NCBI GenBank assembly: GCA_963809825.1
Contig: CAWELJ010000002.1
Span: forward strand, 434,001 to 498,000
Direction of reading: 5' to 3'
From: Bog-473 sp963809825
GTDB taxonomy: Bacteria > Actinomycetota > Acidimicrobiia > Acidimicrobiales > RAAP-2
DNA length: 64,000 bases
The position numbers and the translations under genes are program-made. This document shows positions 6,631-15,853 of the stretch, piece by piece; positions within the stretch are counted from its first letter, which is position 1; each line of letters opens with the position of its first letter. The notes below the pieces were generated by a model that worked only from the letters and a program-made list of their open reading frames with translations, was not told the origin of the DNA and made no database searches.

Positions 6631-8268
6631 ATGGGACCCATGGCCGACCGGGCACCCTGGCAGGAGGCATTCGATCGCTCCCCGTCCCGCCCGGCGCGCT
6701 TCGAGACCATGTCCGGCGTGCCGCTCGAACCGGTGTACGGCCCCGCGGGCGCCGAGCTCCCCGGGCAGTACCCGTACACCCGTGGCCCCTACGCGTCCAT
6801 GTACCGGTCCCGCCTCTGGACGATGCGCCAATTCGCCGGGTTCGGCACGGCCGAGGACACGAACGGGCGCTTCAAGGAGCTCCTGCGCGCCGGCGGCGAC
6901 GGCCTGTCCACCGCCTTCGACATGCCCACGCTGCTCGGGCGTGACTCCGACGACCCCCTGGCCAAGGGCGAGGTGGGGCGCGCCGGCGTCGCCGTGGACA
7001 CCCTGGCCGACATGGAGACGCTCTTCGCGGGCATCGACCTGGGCCGGGTCTCGACGTCCATGACGATCAACTCGCCCGCGGCGCCGGTGCTCGCCATGTA
7101 CATCGGGGTCGCGGACCGCACGGGTGTCGACCGGGCCGCGCTCTCGGGCACCCTCCAGAACGACATCTTGAAGGAGTACCAGGCGCAGAAGGAGTACGTC
7201 TTCCCTCCCCGTCCCTCGGTGCGCCTGGTGACCGACGTCATGCGCTTCTGCAGCGCCGAGCTGCCGCGCTGGCACCCCGTCTCGGTGTCGGGCTACCACA
7301 TCCGCGAGGCCGGATCGACGGCCGCCCAGGAGCTCGCCTTCACGCTGGCCAACGGGTTCGCCTACGTCGAGGCGGCCATGGCGGCGGGCCTCGCCGTCGA
7401 CGAGTTCGCCCCGCGGCTGAGTTTCTTCTTCAACGCGCACAGCGACTTCTTCGAGGAGATCGCCAAGTACCGCGCCGCGCGCCGCATCTGGGCCCGCACC
7501 ATGCGCGAGCGCTACGGGGCCGCCGACGGGCGCTCGTGCCAGCTGCGGTTCCACACCCAGACGGCCGGCGTCTCGCTGACGGCGCAGCAACCAGAGGTCA
7601 ATCTCGTCCGCGTGGCGATCGAGGCCCTCGCCGGCGTCCTCGGGGGCACCCAGAGCCTGCACACCGATGCCTTCGACGAGGCACTGGCCCTGCCGACCGA
7701 GCACGCCGCCCGGCTGGCCCTGCGCACCCAGCAGGTCATCGCCGAGGAGTCCGGGGTCGTGCACGTGGCCGACCCCCTCGGGGGGTCCTGGTTCCTCGAG
7801 GAGCTCACCGACGAGCTGGAGCGCCAGGCCGAGGACGTCTTCGCCCACCTGCGGGATGCGGGGTCGGGCTCCATGCTCGAGGGCGTCTTCGCCTGCATCG
7901 ACGACGGCTGGTTCGTCGCCGAGATCGCCGACGCCGCCTACGCCTTCCAGTCCAAGATCGCCCGGGGAGAGTGGGTCCAGGTGGGCGTCAACGGCTACGT
8001 CGAGGACGACGGGGTCGCCCCCTCGACGCTCTCCATCGACCCCGCGGTCGAGACCGCGCAGCTGGAGCGCCTCGCCGCGATCAAGCAGTCACGCGACGAC
8101 GACGCCGTCCGCCGCTCGCTGGCGCGCCTGACCGCGGAGGCGGCGGACCCCGGCGTCAACCTCATGCCGGCGTTGATCGAGGCGGCGCGGCACTTCGTCA
8201 CCGTGGGCGAGGCGATGCGGGCCCTGGAGACCGTCTTCGGGCTCTTCTTCGAGCGCAACGTCGCCTGA
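6631..8268 (+). CDS. icmA: B12-dependent acyl-CoA mutase large subunit, isobutyryl-CoA mutase type
   Basis: Substrate-binding TIM-barrel subunit of an adenosylcobalamin-dependent carbon-skeleton mutase, 545 residues. It follows the Streptomyces IcmA pattern (SMYRSRLWTMRQFAGFGTAE, LSTAFDMPTLLGRDSDDP, RFHTQTAGVSLTAQQP). The residues that distinguish methylmalonyl-CoA mutase (Tyr and Arg holding the carboxylate) are Phe68 in RQFAGF and Gln186 in KEYQAQKEY. These are the isobutyryl-CoA mutase residues, so the substrate is probably isobutyryl/n-butyryl-CoA or a related non-carboxylated acyl-CoA. The B12 domain is encoded by the next gene. ATG 6640 is an alternative start. Confidence 0.85.
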   Translation: MGPMADRAPWQEAFDRSPSRPARFETMSGVPLEPVYGPAGAELPGQYPYTRGPYASMYRSRLWTMRQFAGFGTAEDTNGRFKELLRAGGDGLSTAFDMPTLLGRDSDDPLAKGEVGRAGVAVDTLADMETLFAGIDLGRVSTSMTINSPAAPVLAMYIGVADRTGVDRAALSGTLQNDILKEYQAQKEYVFPPRPSVRLVTDVMRFCSAELPRWHPVSVSGYHIREAGSTAAQELAFTLANGFAYVEAAMAAGLAVDEFAPRLSFFFNAHSDFFEEIAKYRAARRIWARTMRERYGAADGRSCQLRFHTQTAGVSLTAQQPEVNLVRVAIEALAGVLGGTQSLHTDAFDEALALPTEHAARLALRTQQVIAEESGVVHVADPLGGSWFLEELTDELERQAEDVFAHLRDAGSGSMLEGVFACIDDGWFVAEIADAAYAFQSKIARGEWVQVGVNGYVEDDGVAPSTLSIDPAVETAQLERLAAIKQSRDDDAVRRSLARLTAEAADPGVNLMPALIEAARHFVTVGEAMRALETVFGLFFERNVA

Positions 8269-8270
8269 GC

Positions 8271-8684
8271 ATGGCGTCGGGCGGCAGCGGCCGGCCCCTG
8301 CGGGTCCTCGTGGCCAAGGTCGGCCTCGACGGCCACGACCGCGGGCTCCGGGTCGTCGCCCGCATCCTGCGAGATGCGGGCTGCGAAGTCGTCTACGCCG
8401 GACTGCGCCAGTCACCCGGGACGATCGCGGCGATGACGGCCCAGGAAGACGCCGACGTCGTGGGCGTGTCCATGCACAACGGGGCGCACCTCACCCTCGC
8501 CCCCGCCGTGGTCGCGGCGCTGCGGGCGGCCGGCCTCGACACGCCCGTCGTCATCGGCGGCATCGTCCCGCCGGCCGACGTGCCGCGGCTGCTCGACGGC
8601 GGCATCGCCGCCGTGCTCGGGCCGGGAGCCTCCAACGAGGAAGTGGTGGCCACCGTGCGGGCGGCGGCGTCGGGCCGAGCCTGA
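8271..8684 (+). CDS. icmB: B12-binding small subunit of the acyl-CoA mutase
   Basis: A 137-residue cobalamin-binding domain that pairs with the upstream large subunit. The base-off motif DxHxxG is visible as KVGLDGHDRGLRVVA, followed by GVSMHNG and VVIGGIVPPAD, the Rossmann segments that hold the nucleotide tail. The ATG lies 2 bp after the large-subunit stop. Separate large and small subunits are the arrangement of Streptomyces isobutyryl-CoA mutase, unlike the fused alpha chain of methylmalonyl-CoA mutase. Confidence 0.9.
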   Translation: MASGGSGRPLRVLVAKVGLDGHDRGLRVVARILRDAGCEVVYAGLRQSPGTIAAMTAQEDADVVGVSMHNGAHLTLAPAVVAALRAAGLDTPVVIGGIVPPADVPRLLDGGIAAVLGPGASNEEVVATVRAAASGRA

Positions 8685-8793
8685 GCGCGGGGTTCCCGCC
8701 GGCCGGGTGGCCTCGCTAGTGTGCGCCCGTCGAGCGCGGCCCCCGCAGGTCCCGTCCCGACCGAACGACCACGCGGAGAGAAAGAAGGTTGCC

Positions 8794-9615
8794 ATGTCGG
8801 ACTCGTCACGGCTCCTGGAGGTGCTCGACCTCGAGGAGACCGGCCCGGGCAGGTTCGTGGCACAGAACTTCGCCGAGGGACCGGGCAACGTCGTGTTCGG
8901 GGGGCAGATCCTGGCGCAGACGATCGTGGCGGCGAGCACCATCGATCCGGACAAGGCGCTGAAGTCGGTGCACACGATCTTCGCCCGCGGTGCCGACCGG
9001 GATCAGCCGCTGGACCTCGAGGTCGAGGCCATGCACGTCGGTCGGGCGCTGGCCAGCGCCACCGTCACCGCCCGGCAGGGCGATCGCCTGTGCACCCGGT
9101 CGCTGGCCCTGCTCAGCGCGCCGGAGCCGGACCTGATCCGGCACGGCACGCCGGTCCCCGACGTCGGCGGGCCCGACGACGCCCCACCCCTCGGGAGCGG
9201 CGGGGAGTTCTGGGAGCTGCGGGTCGTCGGCGGCGTGGACATCTCGGATCCCGACCAGGTCGGACCGCCCGAGCTCCACGTGTGGGTGCGCTTCCCCGGG
9301 CCCGGCGCGACCGGGGTGGCCGGACAGGCCCTGCTGGCCTACGCCACGGACGGCTTCCTCATCGGCACCGCCATGCGCCCCCACGCCGGCATCGGCCAGT
9401 CGATGGCGCACGTCTCCATCTCGACCAGCGTGCTGAGCCACACGCTGACGTTCCACGAACCGGTCGATGCGCGGGCGTGGCACCTTCTCGCCCAGGAGAG
9501 CCCGTACGCCGGCCACGGCCGCACCTACGGCCGTGCGAACATCTTCAGCGAGGACGGCAGCCTCGTCGCGTCCTTCGTCCAGGACAACATGGTGCGGTCC
9601 TTCCCCCAGAGCTGA
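8794..9615 (+). CDS. Acyl-CoA thioesterase II (TesB-like, double hotdog)
   Basis: Hydrolyses acyl-CoA to free acid and CoA. The 273-residue protein has two hotdog domains: the N-terminal one with NVVFGGQILAQTIVAAS and the C-terminal one with HTLTFHEP and a SLVASFVQDNMVR end matching TesB. AAGAAGG lies just upstream of ATG 8794. A 109-bp gap separates it from the mutase genes, so it may be independently transcribed. It could release CoA from stalled intermediates of the surrounding pathways. Confidence 0.88.
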   Translation: MSDSSRLLEVLDLEETGPGRFVAQNFAEGPGNVVFGGQILAQTIVAASTIDPDKALKSVHTIFARGADRDQPLDLEVEAMHVGRALASATVTARQGDRLCTRSLALLSAPEPDLIRHGTPVPDVGGPDDAPPLGSGGEFWELRVVGGVDISDPDQVGPPELHVWVRFPGPGATGVAGQALLAYATDGFLIGTAMRPHAGIGQSMAHVSISTSVLSHTLTFHEPVDARAWHLLAQESPYAGHGRTYGRANIFSEDGSLVASFVQDNMVRSFPQS

Positions 9616-9676
9616 GGGGCGCACGAGGGCCGAGACCGGCCTTGGCCGTGTTGCGGCAACCCACTACGTTGGCGCC

Positions 9677-10471
9677 ATGGCTGACTACGAGACGTTGCTC
9701 TACGACGAGCGGAACGGTGTGGCGTGGGTGACTCTCAACCGGCCCGAGGTCAACAACGCCTTCAACCCGCGCATGCGGGCCGAGCTCAAGAAGGTCTGGA
9801 CTTCGATGCGCCGGAACGACGACGTCCGCTGCGCGGTGCTGACGGGAGCCGGGGAGAAGGCGTTCTGCACCGGCATCGACCGCGTCATCATTGACGATTG
9901 GCAGGGGCTCCCGAAGAACCCGTGGAGTTTCGCGGACGAGATCGCGGAGGACATCGGGCCGAAGACGAACCATCTGTGGACCCCGGTCATCGCCGCGGTC
10001 AACGGCATCGCCTGCGCCGGGGCCTTCTACTTCCTCGGGGAGTCCGAGTTCATCATCGCGTCCGAGACGGCGACCTTCTTCGACCCCCACGTGTCCTACG
10101 GCATGGTGGCCGGCTACGAGTCCATCCACCTGATGCAGAAGGCCCCGTTCCACGAGGTCATGCGCATGGCGCTCATGGGGACCAACGAGCGCATGTCGGC
10201 GCGGCGGGCCTACGAGATCGGCCTCGTGTCCGAGGTGGTGCCCGCCGACCAGCTCACCGAGGCCGTCACCCGGGTCGCCGAGACGATCGCCGCCCTGCCG
10301 CCGGCCGCGGTCCAGGGCACGGTGCGGGCCTTGTGGATGGGGCTCAACATGCCCCGCGACGTCGCCCTCAGCATGGCGCCCCTGGTCGTGCGCCACGGCA
10401 CCCGGAACGACACCATCCACGAGGGCCAGGCGAGCTTCAAGGGAGAGCGCACGCAGTACCGGGTGCGCTGA
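9677..10471 (+). CDS. Crotonase-family protein lacking both catalytic glutamates
   Basis: A 264-residue crotonase-fold protein (TLNRPEVNNAFNPRM, GEKAFCTGIDR, AAVNGIACAGAFYFL). The two hydratase glutamates are not seen: the first position falls in CAGAFYFLGE and the second in FFDPHVSYGM, where PH replaces PE. It is therefore unlikely to be a normal enoyl-CoA hydratase and may act as an isomerase, hydrolase or C-C lyase. ATG 9677 has no Shine-Dalgarno but lies 6 nt after TACGTT (9665-9670), suggesting a leaderless transcript. Confidence 0.8.
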   Translation: MADYETLLYDERNGVAWVTLNRPEVNNAFNPRMRAELKKVWTSMRRNDDVRCAVLTGAGEKAFCTGIDRVIIDDWQGLPKNPWSFADEIAEDIGPKTNHLWTPVIAAVNGIACAGAFYFLGESEFIIASETATFFDPHVSYGMVAGYESIHLMQKAPFHEVMRMALMGTNERMSARRAYEIGLVSEVVPADQLTEAVTRVAETIAALPPAAVQGTVRALWMGLNMPRDVALSMAPLVVRHGTRNDTIHEGQASFKGERTQYRVR

Positions 10472-10496
10472 CCCCCGGCGCGGCGAGGGGTCAGCG
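10466..10496. terminator. Strong hairpin between convergent crotonase genes
   Basis: A perfect 10-bp stem, CGCTGACCCC (10466-10475) with GGGGTCAGCG (10487-10496), and an 11-nt loop span the plus-strand stop codon and most of the gap to the convergent gene. There is no T-tract. It is a good candidate for a bidirectional terminator. Confidence 0.65.
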
Positions 10497-10504
10497 GCGG
10501 GTGC

Positions 10505-11419
10505 TCAGTTGGGCGATTCGGCGATCACCCGGTCCTTGAGCGACGGGACGATGGGGGGCGCGTTCTTCCAGTTGGGGACGCCGGCGTCCTCCTTGGCGAT
10601 GGGGTAGCGATCGTCGTTGACCCAGGCCCAGTGCGCGTGGTTCAGCTCGTGCAGGGTGAAGCACGCGTTGAGCGAGGTGTAGAAGCCCATGTTGTCCTGG
10701 GTCTGGTTGACCGACTCCTTGATCATGAGCGCGGCCATGGTCGGCACCCGGGCGATGCGGCGGGCGAACTCCAGGGTCCGCTCGCCGAGCTCGGCCTCCG
10801 GGAAGACCTTGCTGACCATGCCGAGCGCGTGGGCCTCGTGCACGTCGATGGAGTCGCCCGTGAGCATCAGCTCCTTGGTCTTGCGGGGGCCGAACTCCCA
10901 CGGGTGGGCGAAGTACTCCATGCCGCACATGCCCAGCCGGGTCCCCACCACGTCGGCGAAGCGCACGTCGTCGGCGGCGACGATGAGGTCACACGCCCAC
11001 ATCAGCATGAGGCCGGCCGAGTACACGTCGCCGTGCACCTGGGCGATGGTGATCTTGCGCAGGTTGCGCCAGCGCCGCGTGTTCTCGAAGAAGTAGTGCC
11101 ACTCCTGCAGCATGAGGTTCTCCGCGCCGATGCGGGTGCCACCGTTGATCCCGCTCGTCGGGTGGGCGTTCTCCCCGCCGCGCCGCTCGGCCATGGCGAC
11201 CTTGGATCCGAGGTCGTGGCCGGACGAGAACATCTTCCCCTCGCCGCTGAGGATCACCACGCGCACATCGTCGTCCGCCTCGGCGGTCAGGAAGGCCTCG
11301 TTGAGCTCGACCAGGAGACCGCGGTTCTGCGCGTTGCGGGCCTCGGGCCGGTTCAAGACGATGCGCACGATCGACCCGTCGTCCTGGGGCTCGTACTTGA
11401 CGAATTCGAAGTCCTTCAT
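10505..11419 (-). CDS. Enoyl-CoA hydratase/isomerase family protein
   Basis: A 304-residue crotonase-superfamily member, longer than usual because of an insertion after GHDLGSKVAMAERR and a C-terminal extension rich in Trp and His. Core motifs are VLNRPEARNAQNRGLL, GKMFSSGHDLG and AQVHGDVYSAGLMLMWACDLIVA. The position of the first catalytic Glu is occupied by AGLMLM, so the chemistry is uncertain. The start ATG 11419 has GGGAGGG a few nt upstream. It stands alone, transcribed toward the hairpin at 10466-10496. Confidence 0.8.
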   Translation of the reverse strand: MKDFEFVKYEPQDDGSIVRIVLNRPEARNAQNRGLLVELNEAFLTAEADDDVRVVILSGEGKMFSSGHDLGSKVAMAERRGGENAHPTSGINGGTRIGAENLMLQEWHYFFENTRRWRNLRKITIAQVHGDVYSAGLMLMWACDLIVAADDVRFADVVGTRLGMCGMEYFAHPWEFGPRKTKELMLTGDSIDVHEAHALGMVSKVFPEAELGERTLEFARRIARVPTMAALMIKESVNQTQDNMGFYTSLNACFTLHELNHAHWAWVNDDRYPIAKEDAGVPNWKNAPPIVPSLKDRVIAESPN

Positions 11420-11633
11420 TGGTCCCTCCCGGGCGGTAGCAGCATTCTCACGTGCGTAGATTCTGTTTTCCCTGTTCTATTCGTCGGCGTCACCGCAGCG
11501 CAAGGCGCCGCCGCGCTCCTTTGTCGTCGTGCGGCACGGACCGTAGGGTGATGCCGGAGGGAGCCGGTGCGCACCGCCGGGATCCGCCACGCCGTCGCCG
11601 GGGCGGCGGCCAGACCATCGAAAAGGGGAGGCC

Positions 11634-12935
11634 ATGGCCTGGGATTTCTCGACCGAGCCGGAGTTCCAAGAGAAGCTCGACTGGGCCCGCGCCTTCGTGC
11701 GGGACAAGGTCGAGCCGCTCGACCTGCTCTACCCCCACCGGCAGTTCCACCCGCTGGACGACGAATTGCGGCCGATCGTCGACCCCATGAAGCAGGAGGT
11801 GCGGGACCAGGACCTGTGGGCCGCCCATCTCGGGCCCGAGCTCGGCGGCAAGGGGTACGGGCAGCTCAAGCTCGCGCTGCTGAACGAGATCCTCGGGGTC
11901 TCGGGTTGGGCCCCGATCGTGTTCGGCACCCAGGCGCCCGACACCGGGAACGCGGAGATCATCGCCCACTACGGCACCGAGGAGCAGAAGCAGCGGTACC
12001 TCCAGCCGCTGCTGAACGGAGAGGTGTTCTCCTCCTACTCCATGACCGAGCCCCAGGCGGGCTCGGACCCGCAGCAATTCACCACCGCCGCGGTGCGCGA
12101 CGGCGACGAGTGGGTCATCAACGGCTGGAAGTTCTTCTCGTCCAACGCCCGCACGTCGGCGTTCCTCATCGTGATGGCCATCACCGACCCCGACGTCAAC
12201 GTGTACAAGGGCGCGTCCATGTTCCTGGTGCCGACCGACACCCCGGGCGTCAACATCGAGCGCCACGTCGGGCTGAGCGGCGAGTCGGAGGACGAGGGCA
12301 TGCACGCCCTCATCCACTACGAGGACGTGCGCCTCCCGGCGGAGAGCCTGCTGGGCGGGGAGGGCGAGGCGTTCGCCATCGCCCAGACCCGGCTGGGCGG
12401 CGGCCGCGTCCACCACGCCATGCGCACGGTGGCGACCTGCCAGCGTGCCCTCGACCTGTTGTGCGAGCGGGTGCTCAGCCGCGAGACGCAGGGCAGCCTG
12501 CTGGCCAAGAAGCAGTTCATCCAGGGGGACATCGCCGACTCCTACGTGGAGCTCCAGCAGTTCCGGCTCCTGGTGCTCTACACCGCCTGGGAGATCGACC
12601 AGGTCAAGGACTACCGGCGCACCCGCAAGAACATCGCCGCCATCAAGGCCCTGACGCCCAAGGTCGTGCACGACGCGGTCTGGCGCTCCATGCACGCCCA
12701 CGGCGCGCTGGGCGTGTCGAACGAGATGCCCTTCGGCGGCATGTGGATGATGGCGCCCATCATGAGCGTGGTCGACGGGCCGACCGAGGTCCACAAGGTC
12801 ACCGTCGCCCGCGAGGTCCTCAAGGACTACGAGGCGGCGCCGGGCCTGTGGCCGACCGCCCACCTCCCGGCCAAGCGCGCCGAGGCCCGCCAGAAGCTGG
12901 CCGAGTACATCGAGCACCTCGTCGGCAACGCCTGA
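11634..12935 (+). CDS. Acyl-CoA dehydrogenase
   Basis: A 433-residue FAD-dependent dehydrogenase introducing the alpha-beta double bond into an acyl-CoA. Seen are YSMTEPQAGSDPQQF (FAD/substrate loop), VINGWKFFSSNAR, and a C-terminal half with RTRKNIAAIKALTPKV and GALGVSNEMPFGGMW. The long N-terminal helix bundle starting MAWDFSTEPEF resembles the fadE group adjacent to CoA-ligase genes in mycobacteria. GGGGAGG precedes ATG 11634. The 214-bp upstream region (11420-11633) is divergent from the crotonase and presumably holds promoters for both. Confidence 0.88.
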   Translation: MAWDFSTEPEFQEKLDWARAFVRDKVEPLDLLYPHRQFHPLDDELRPIVDPMKQEVRDQDLWAAHLGPELGGKGYGQLKLALLNEILGVSGWAPIVFGTQAPDTGNAEIIAHYGTEEQKQRYLQPLLNGEVFSSYSMTEPQAGSDPQQFTTAAVRDGDEWVINGWKFFSSNARTSAFLIVMAITDPDVNVYKGASMFLVPTDTPGVNIERHVGLSGESEDEGMHALIHYEDVRLPAESLLGGEGEAFAIAQTRLGGGRVHHAMRTVATCQRALDLLCERVLSRETQGSLLAKKQFIQGDIADSYVELQQFRLLVLYTAWEIDQVKDYRRTRKNIAAIKALTPKVVHDAVWRSMHAHGALGVSNEMPFGGMWMMAPIMSVVDGPTEVHKVTVAREVLKDYEAAPGLWPTAHLPAKRAEARQKLAEYIEHLVGNA

Positions 12936-13152
12936 GCGGCGGGCGAGAACCGAATAATCGATGCCGGCCGCCCCGCGGCCGGGCCGCCGCCGGGTCGGGC
13001 GTGACCTGCGCCGGGAGGCTGCACCCCGCTGAGCTCCGCCCGCCCTCCGCCGCCGGGCCGCGCCGGTGGCCGGGCCACGGGCAGGACGCCGGAGGACGGC
13101 CTAGTATAGGGAGGTTATATTGAGCAGAGAGTGACGTTCTCGGGAGGACCCC

Positions 13153-14454
13153 TTGCACGAGATTGACGATCTCATCCTGATCAGCGTCGACGACCACATC
13201 ATCGAGCCCCCCGATCTGTTCGTGCACCACCTGGCCCCGAAGTACCTGGACCGGGCGCCCAAACTCGTGCGCAACGACGAGGGGAACGACGTCTGGACCT
13301 TCGGCGACGTGGTCATGGAGACGGCGGCGCTCAATGCGGTCGCGGGGCGCCCCAAGGAGGAGTACGGGCTCGAGCCGCAGAGCCTCGACGAGGTGCGGCC
13401 CGGCTGCTACGACGTGCACGAGCGGGTCAAGGACATGGATGCCGGCGGCGTGCTCGCCTCCATGAACTTCCCCTCCTTCCCCACCTTCACGGCGCGGACC
13501 TTCGTGTGCGACGACCTCGAGCTGTCGGCGGCGCTGGTCCGGGCGTACAACGACTGGCACATCGACGAGTGGTGCGGCGCCTACCCGGCCCGCTTCATCC
13601 CCCTGGCGGTCCCGATCATCTGGGACGCCGAGCAGACCGCCGGGGAGATCAGGCGGACGGCCGCCAAGGGGTGCCACTCGCTCAGCTTCACGGAGAACCC
13701 GGCGGCACTGGGCTACCCGAGCTTCCACGACGCGTACTGGGACCCGGTGTGGCGCGCCTGCTGCGACACGGGCACCGTGCTCTCCATTCACCTCGGGTCG
13801 TCCGGGCGGCTCTCCATCCCCGCCGTCGACTCGCCACCGGACGTGATGATCACCCTGCAGCCCATGAACATCCAGTCGGCCGCCGCCGACCTCCTGTGGT
13901 CGCGCGTCCTCAAGCTGTTCCCCGACCTGCGGGTGGCGCTGTCCGAGGGCGGCACCGGGTGGATCCCCTACTTCCTCGAGCGGGTGGACCGCACCTTCGA
14001 GATGCACCACGCCTGGACGCTGCAGGACTTCGGGGGCCGGCTCCCGAGCGAGGTGTTCAGGGAGCACTTCCTCACCTGCTTCATCAGCGACCCGGTGGGG
14101 ATCGAGCTGCGGGAGCGGATCGGCGTCGACAACATCGCCTGGGAGGCCGATTACCCGCACAGCGACTCCCTGTGGCCCGGTGCGCCGGAGGAGCTCGGCC
14201 GCGCCTTCGCCGCCTACGCCGTCCCGGCGGGGCACGTCGCCAAGATGACCCACGAGAACGCCATGCGCTGGTACTCCTTCGACCCCTTCGCGCGCCTGCC
14301 CAGGGAGGAGGCCACGGTCGGGGCGCTCCGCCGGCGGGCCGTCGGTCACGACGTGGCGACCATGTCGCGCAGCACCCGGGTCCGCACGCCCGACGAGAAG
14401 CTGGAGGGGTTCCGCTCCCGCGCCCGGCGCGCCGTCGCGGCGGCGGGGAACTGA
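13153..14454 (+). CDS. Amidohydrolase family 2 metal-dependent hydrolase
   Basis: A 433-residue TIM-barrel amidohydrolase (ACMSD-related group). The N-terminal metal motif is atypical, SVDDHIIEPPDLF, as common in actinobacterial members; the C-terminal Asp is in IAWEADYPHSDSLWP. The start is TTG 13153, with GGGAGGA about 5 nt upstream; an AT-rich stretch at 13103-13122 may carry the promoter. It heads a four-gene operon with an LLM monooxygenase, a dehydrogenase and a DUF35-thiolase, suggesting hydrolysis or decarboxylation of a ring-cleavage or keto-acid intermediate. Confidence 0.85.
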   Translation: MHEIDDLILISVDDHIIEPPDLFVHHLAPKYLDRAPKLVRNDEGNDVWTFGDVVMETAALNAVAGRPKEEYGLEPQSLDEVRPGCYDVHERVKDMDAGGVLASMNFPSFPTFTARTFVCDDLELSAALVRAYNDWHIDEWCGAYPARFIPLAVPIIWDAEQTAGEIRRTAAKGCHSLSFTENPAALGYPSFHDAYWDPVWRACCDTGTVLSIHLGSSGRLSIPAVDSPPDVMITLQPMNIQSAAADLLWSRVLKLFPDLRVALSEGGTGWIPYFLERVDRTFEMHHAWTLQDFGGRLPSEVFREHFLTCFISDPVGIELRERIGVDNIAWEADYPHSDSLWPGAPEELGRAFAAYAVPAGHVAKMTHENAMRWYSFDPFARLPREEATVGALRRRAVGHDVATMSRSTRVRTPDEKLEGFRSRARRAVAAAGN

Positions 14455-14503
14455 ACCGTCCCCGAGCAGCTGAGCAATCGAACGTGAGGAGCGAGAGGTA
14501 ACC

Positions 14504-15853
14504 ATGGCCAAACGGCAGATGTCCCTCGTCGGCTTCATGCAGGCGGGGAGCACGACGGTCTACGCCGGGTCCTGGCGGCACCCCGACACCGAGCAGGGGT
14601 TCCTCGACGCCGGCTACTACGCCAAGCTGGGCCGGACCCTCGAAGAGGGCTGCTTCGACATGATGTTCTTCGACGACCGCCTGGCCATGCCGGGGATCTA
14701 CGGCGGGTCGGTCGCCGAAGCCGTCCGTCTCGGGGCGCGCCCGGTGAAGCTGGACCTGAGCATCGTGCTGGGCGTGATCGCGGCGGTCACGGACCGCATC
14801 GGCCTCGGTGCGACGTACTCGACCACCTACTACTCGCCGTACCACGTCGCCCGCACGTTCGCGACGCTCGACCACCTCTCGGGTGGACGGGCGGCCTGGA
14901 ACATCGTGACCTCGGTCAACGACAGCGAGGCGCAGAACTACGGGTTCACGGAGCACCTGGGCCACGACGTGCGCTACGACCGCGCCGACGAATTCCTCGA
15001 GGTCACCACGGGGCTGTGGGACACGTGGGAGGACGATGCGCTCGTGCTCGACAGGGCGAGCGGGTACTTCGCCGATCCCGGCAAGGTCCACGAGCTCGAC
15101 CACGACGGCAAGTGGTTCAGCTCCCGCGGCCCGCTCACGGTGCCCCGGAGCCCGCAGGGCCGGCCGGTGCTGCTGCAGGCGGGCTCGTCGGGCCGGGGGC
15201 GGGAGTTCGCCGCCCGCTGGGCCGAGCTGATCTTCACCGGCGACCCCGACATCGACATCGCCCGGGCGCACTACCAGGACCAGAAGGAGTCGATCGCCGG
15301 AGCGGGGCGTGACCCGCAGTCGGTGAAGATGTTGCCGATGGTCTACACGGTCGTCGGTGAGTCCCGCGCCCATGCGGAGGAGCGCGAGGACCTCTTCTTG
15401 CACTCGCTGGTCGATCCGAAGGCGTCGCTGACCCTGCTCTCGGAGCTCATGAACTACGACTTCTCCGGGATGGAGCTGGACGACCCGATCACCGACGAGC
15501 TCATCGGCTCGGTGTCGGGGATCCGCGGCCTGGTGCAGAACCTGCGCACCCACATCGGAGGGGACACGGTCACGCTCGGCGACCTGGCGGGGCACCGGGC
15601 CACCCTGCTGCAGGGCCCGCGCTTCGTCGGCACCGGCACCGAGGTCGCCGACCAGATGGAGGAGTGGATCGAGACCGAGGCCTGTGACGGGTTCGTCGTG
15701 GCCGCGACCCACACCCCCGGCGCGTACGAGGACATGGTCAGGATGGTCGTGCCCGAGCTGCAGCGCCGCGGCGTGTTCCGGGACCACTACGCGGGTGCGA
15801 CGCTGCGCGACACCCTGGGCCTCGCCCGCCCGCCCGCCGGGCTCCATGGCTGA
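14504..15853 (+). CDS. LLM-class flavin-dependent monooxygenase (NtaA/SnaA/DszA-like)
   Basis: A 449-residue FMNH2-dependent monooxygenase of the NtaA/SnaA family, which needs a separate flavin reductase. Typical segments are AGSWRHPDTEQGFLDAGYY, ATYSTTYYSPYHVARTFATL, HLSGGRAAWNIVTS and the pair QAGSSGRGREFAARWAE. ATG 14504 has GAGG 10-15 nt upstream. It follows the amidohydrolase by 49 bp and overlaps the next gene by 8 nt. The substrate is unknown; relatives attack N- or S-heterocycles and chelators. Confidence 0.87.
   Translation: MAKRQMSLVGFMQAGSTTVYAGSWRHPDTEQGFLDAGYYAKLGRTLEEGCFDMMFFDDRLAMPGIYGGSVAEAVRLGARPVKLDLSIVLGVIAAVTDRIGLGATYSTTYYSPYHVARTFATLDHLSGGRAAWNIVTSVNDSEAQNYGFTEHLGHDVRYDRADEFLEVTTGLWDTWEDDALVLDRASGYFADPGKVHELDHDGKWFSSRGPLTVPRSPQGRPVLLQAGSSGRGREFAARWAELIFTGDPDIDIARAHYQDQKESIAGAGRDPQSVKMLPMVYTVVGESRAHAEEREDLFLHSLVDPKASLTLLSELMNYDFSGMELDDPITDELIGSVSGIRGLVQNLRTHIGGDTVTLGDLAGHRATLLQGPRFVGTGTEVADQMEEWIETEACDGFVVAATHTPGAYEDMVRMVVPELQRRGVFRDHYAGATLRDTLGLARPPAGLHG

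Noticed and set aside
6631..8268. Methylmalonyl-CoA mutase
   Set aside because: The Tyr and Arg that bind the substrate carboxylate are Phe68 and Gln186, and the B12 domain is a separate subunit.
10476..10486. Rho-independent terminator with U-tract at 10466-10496
   Set aside because: The stem is strong but no T-run follows on either strand, so it is reported only as a hairpin between convergent genes.
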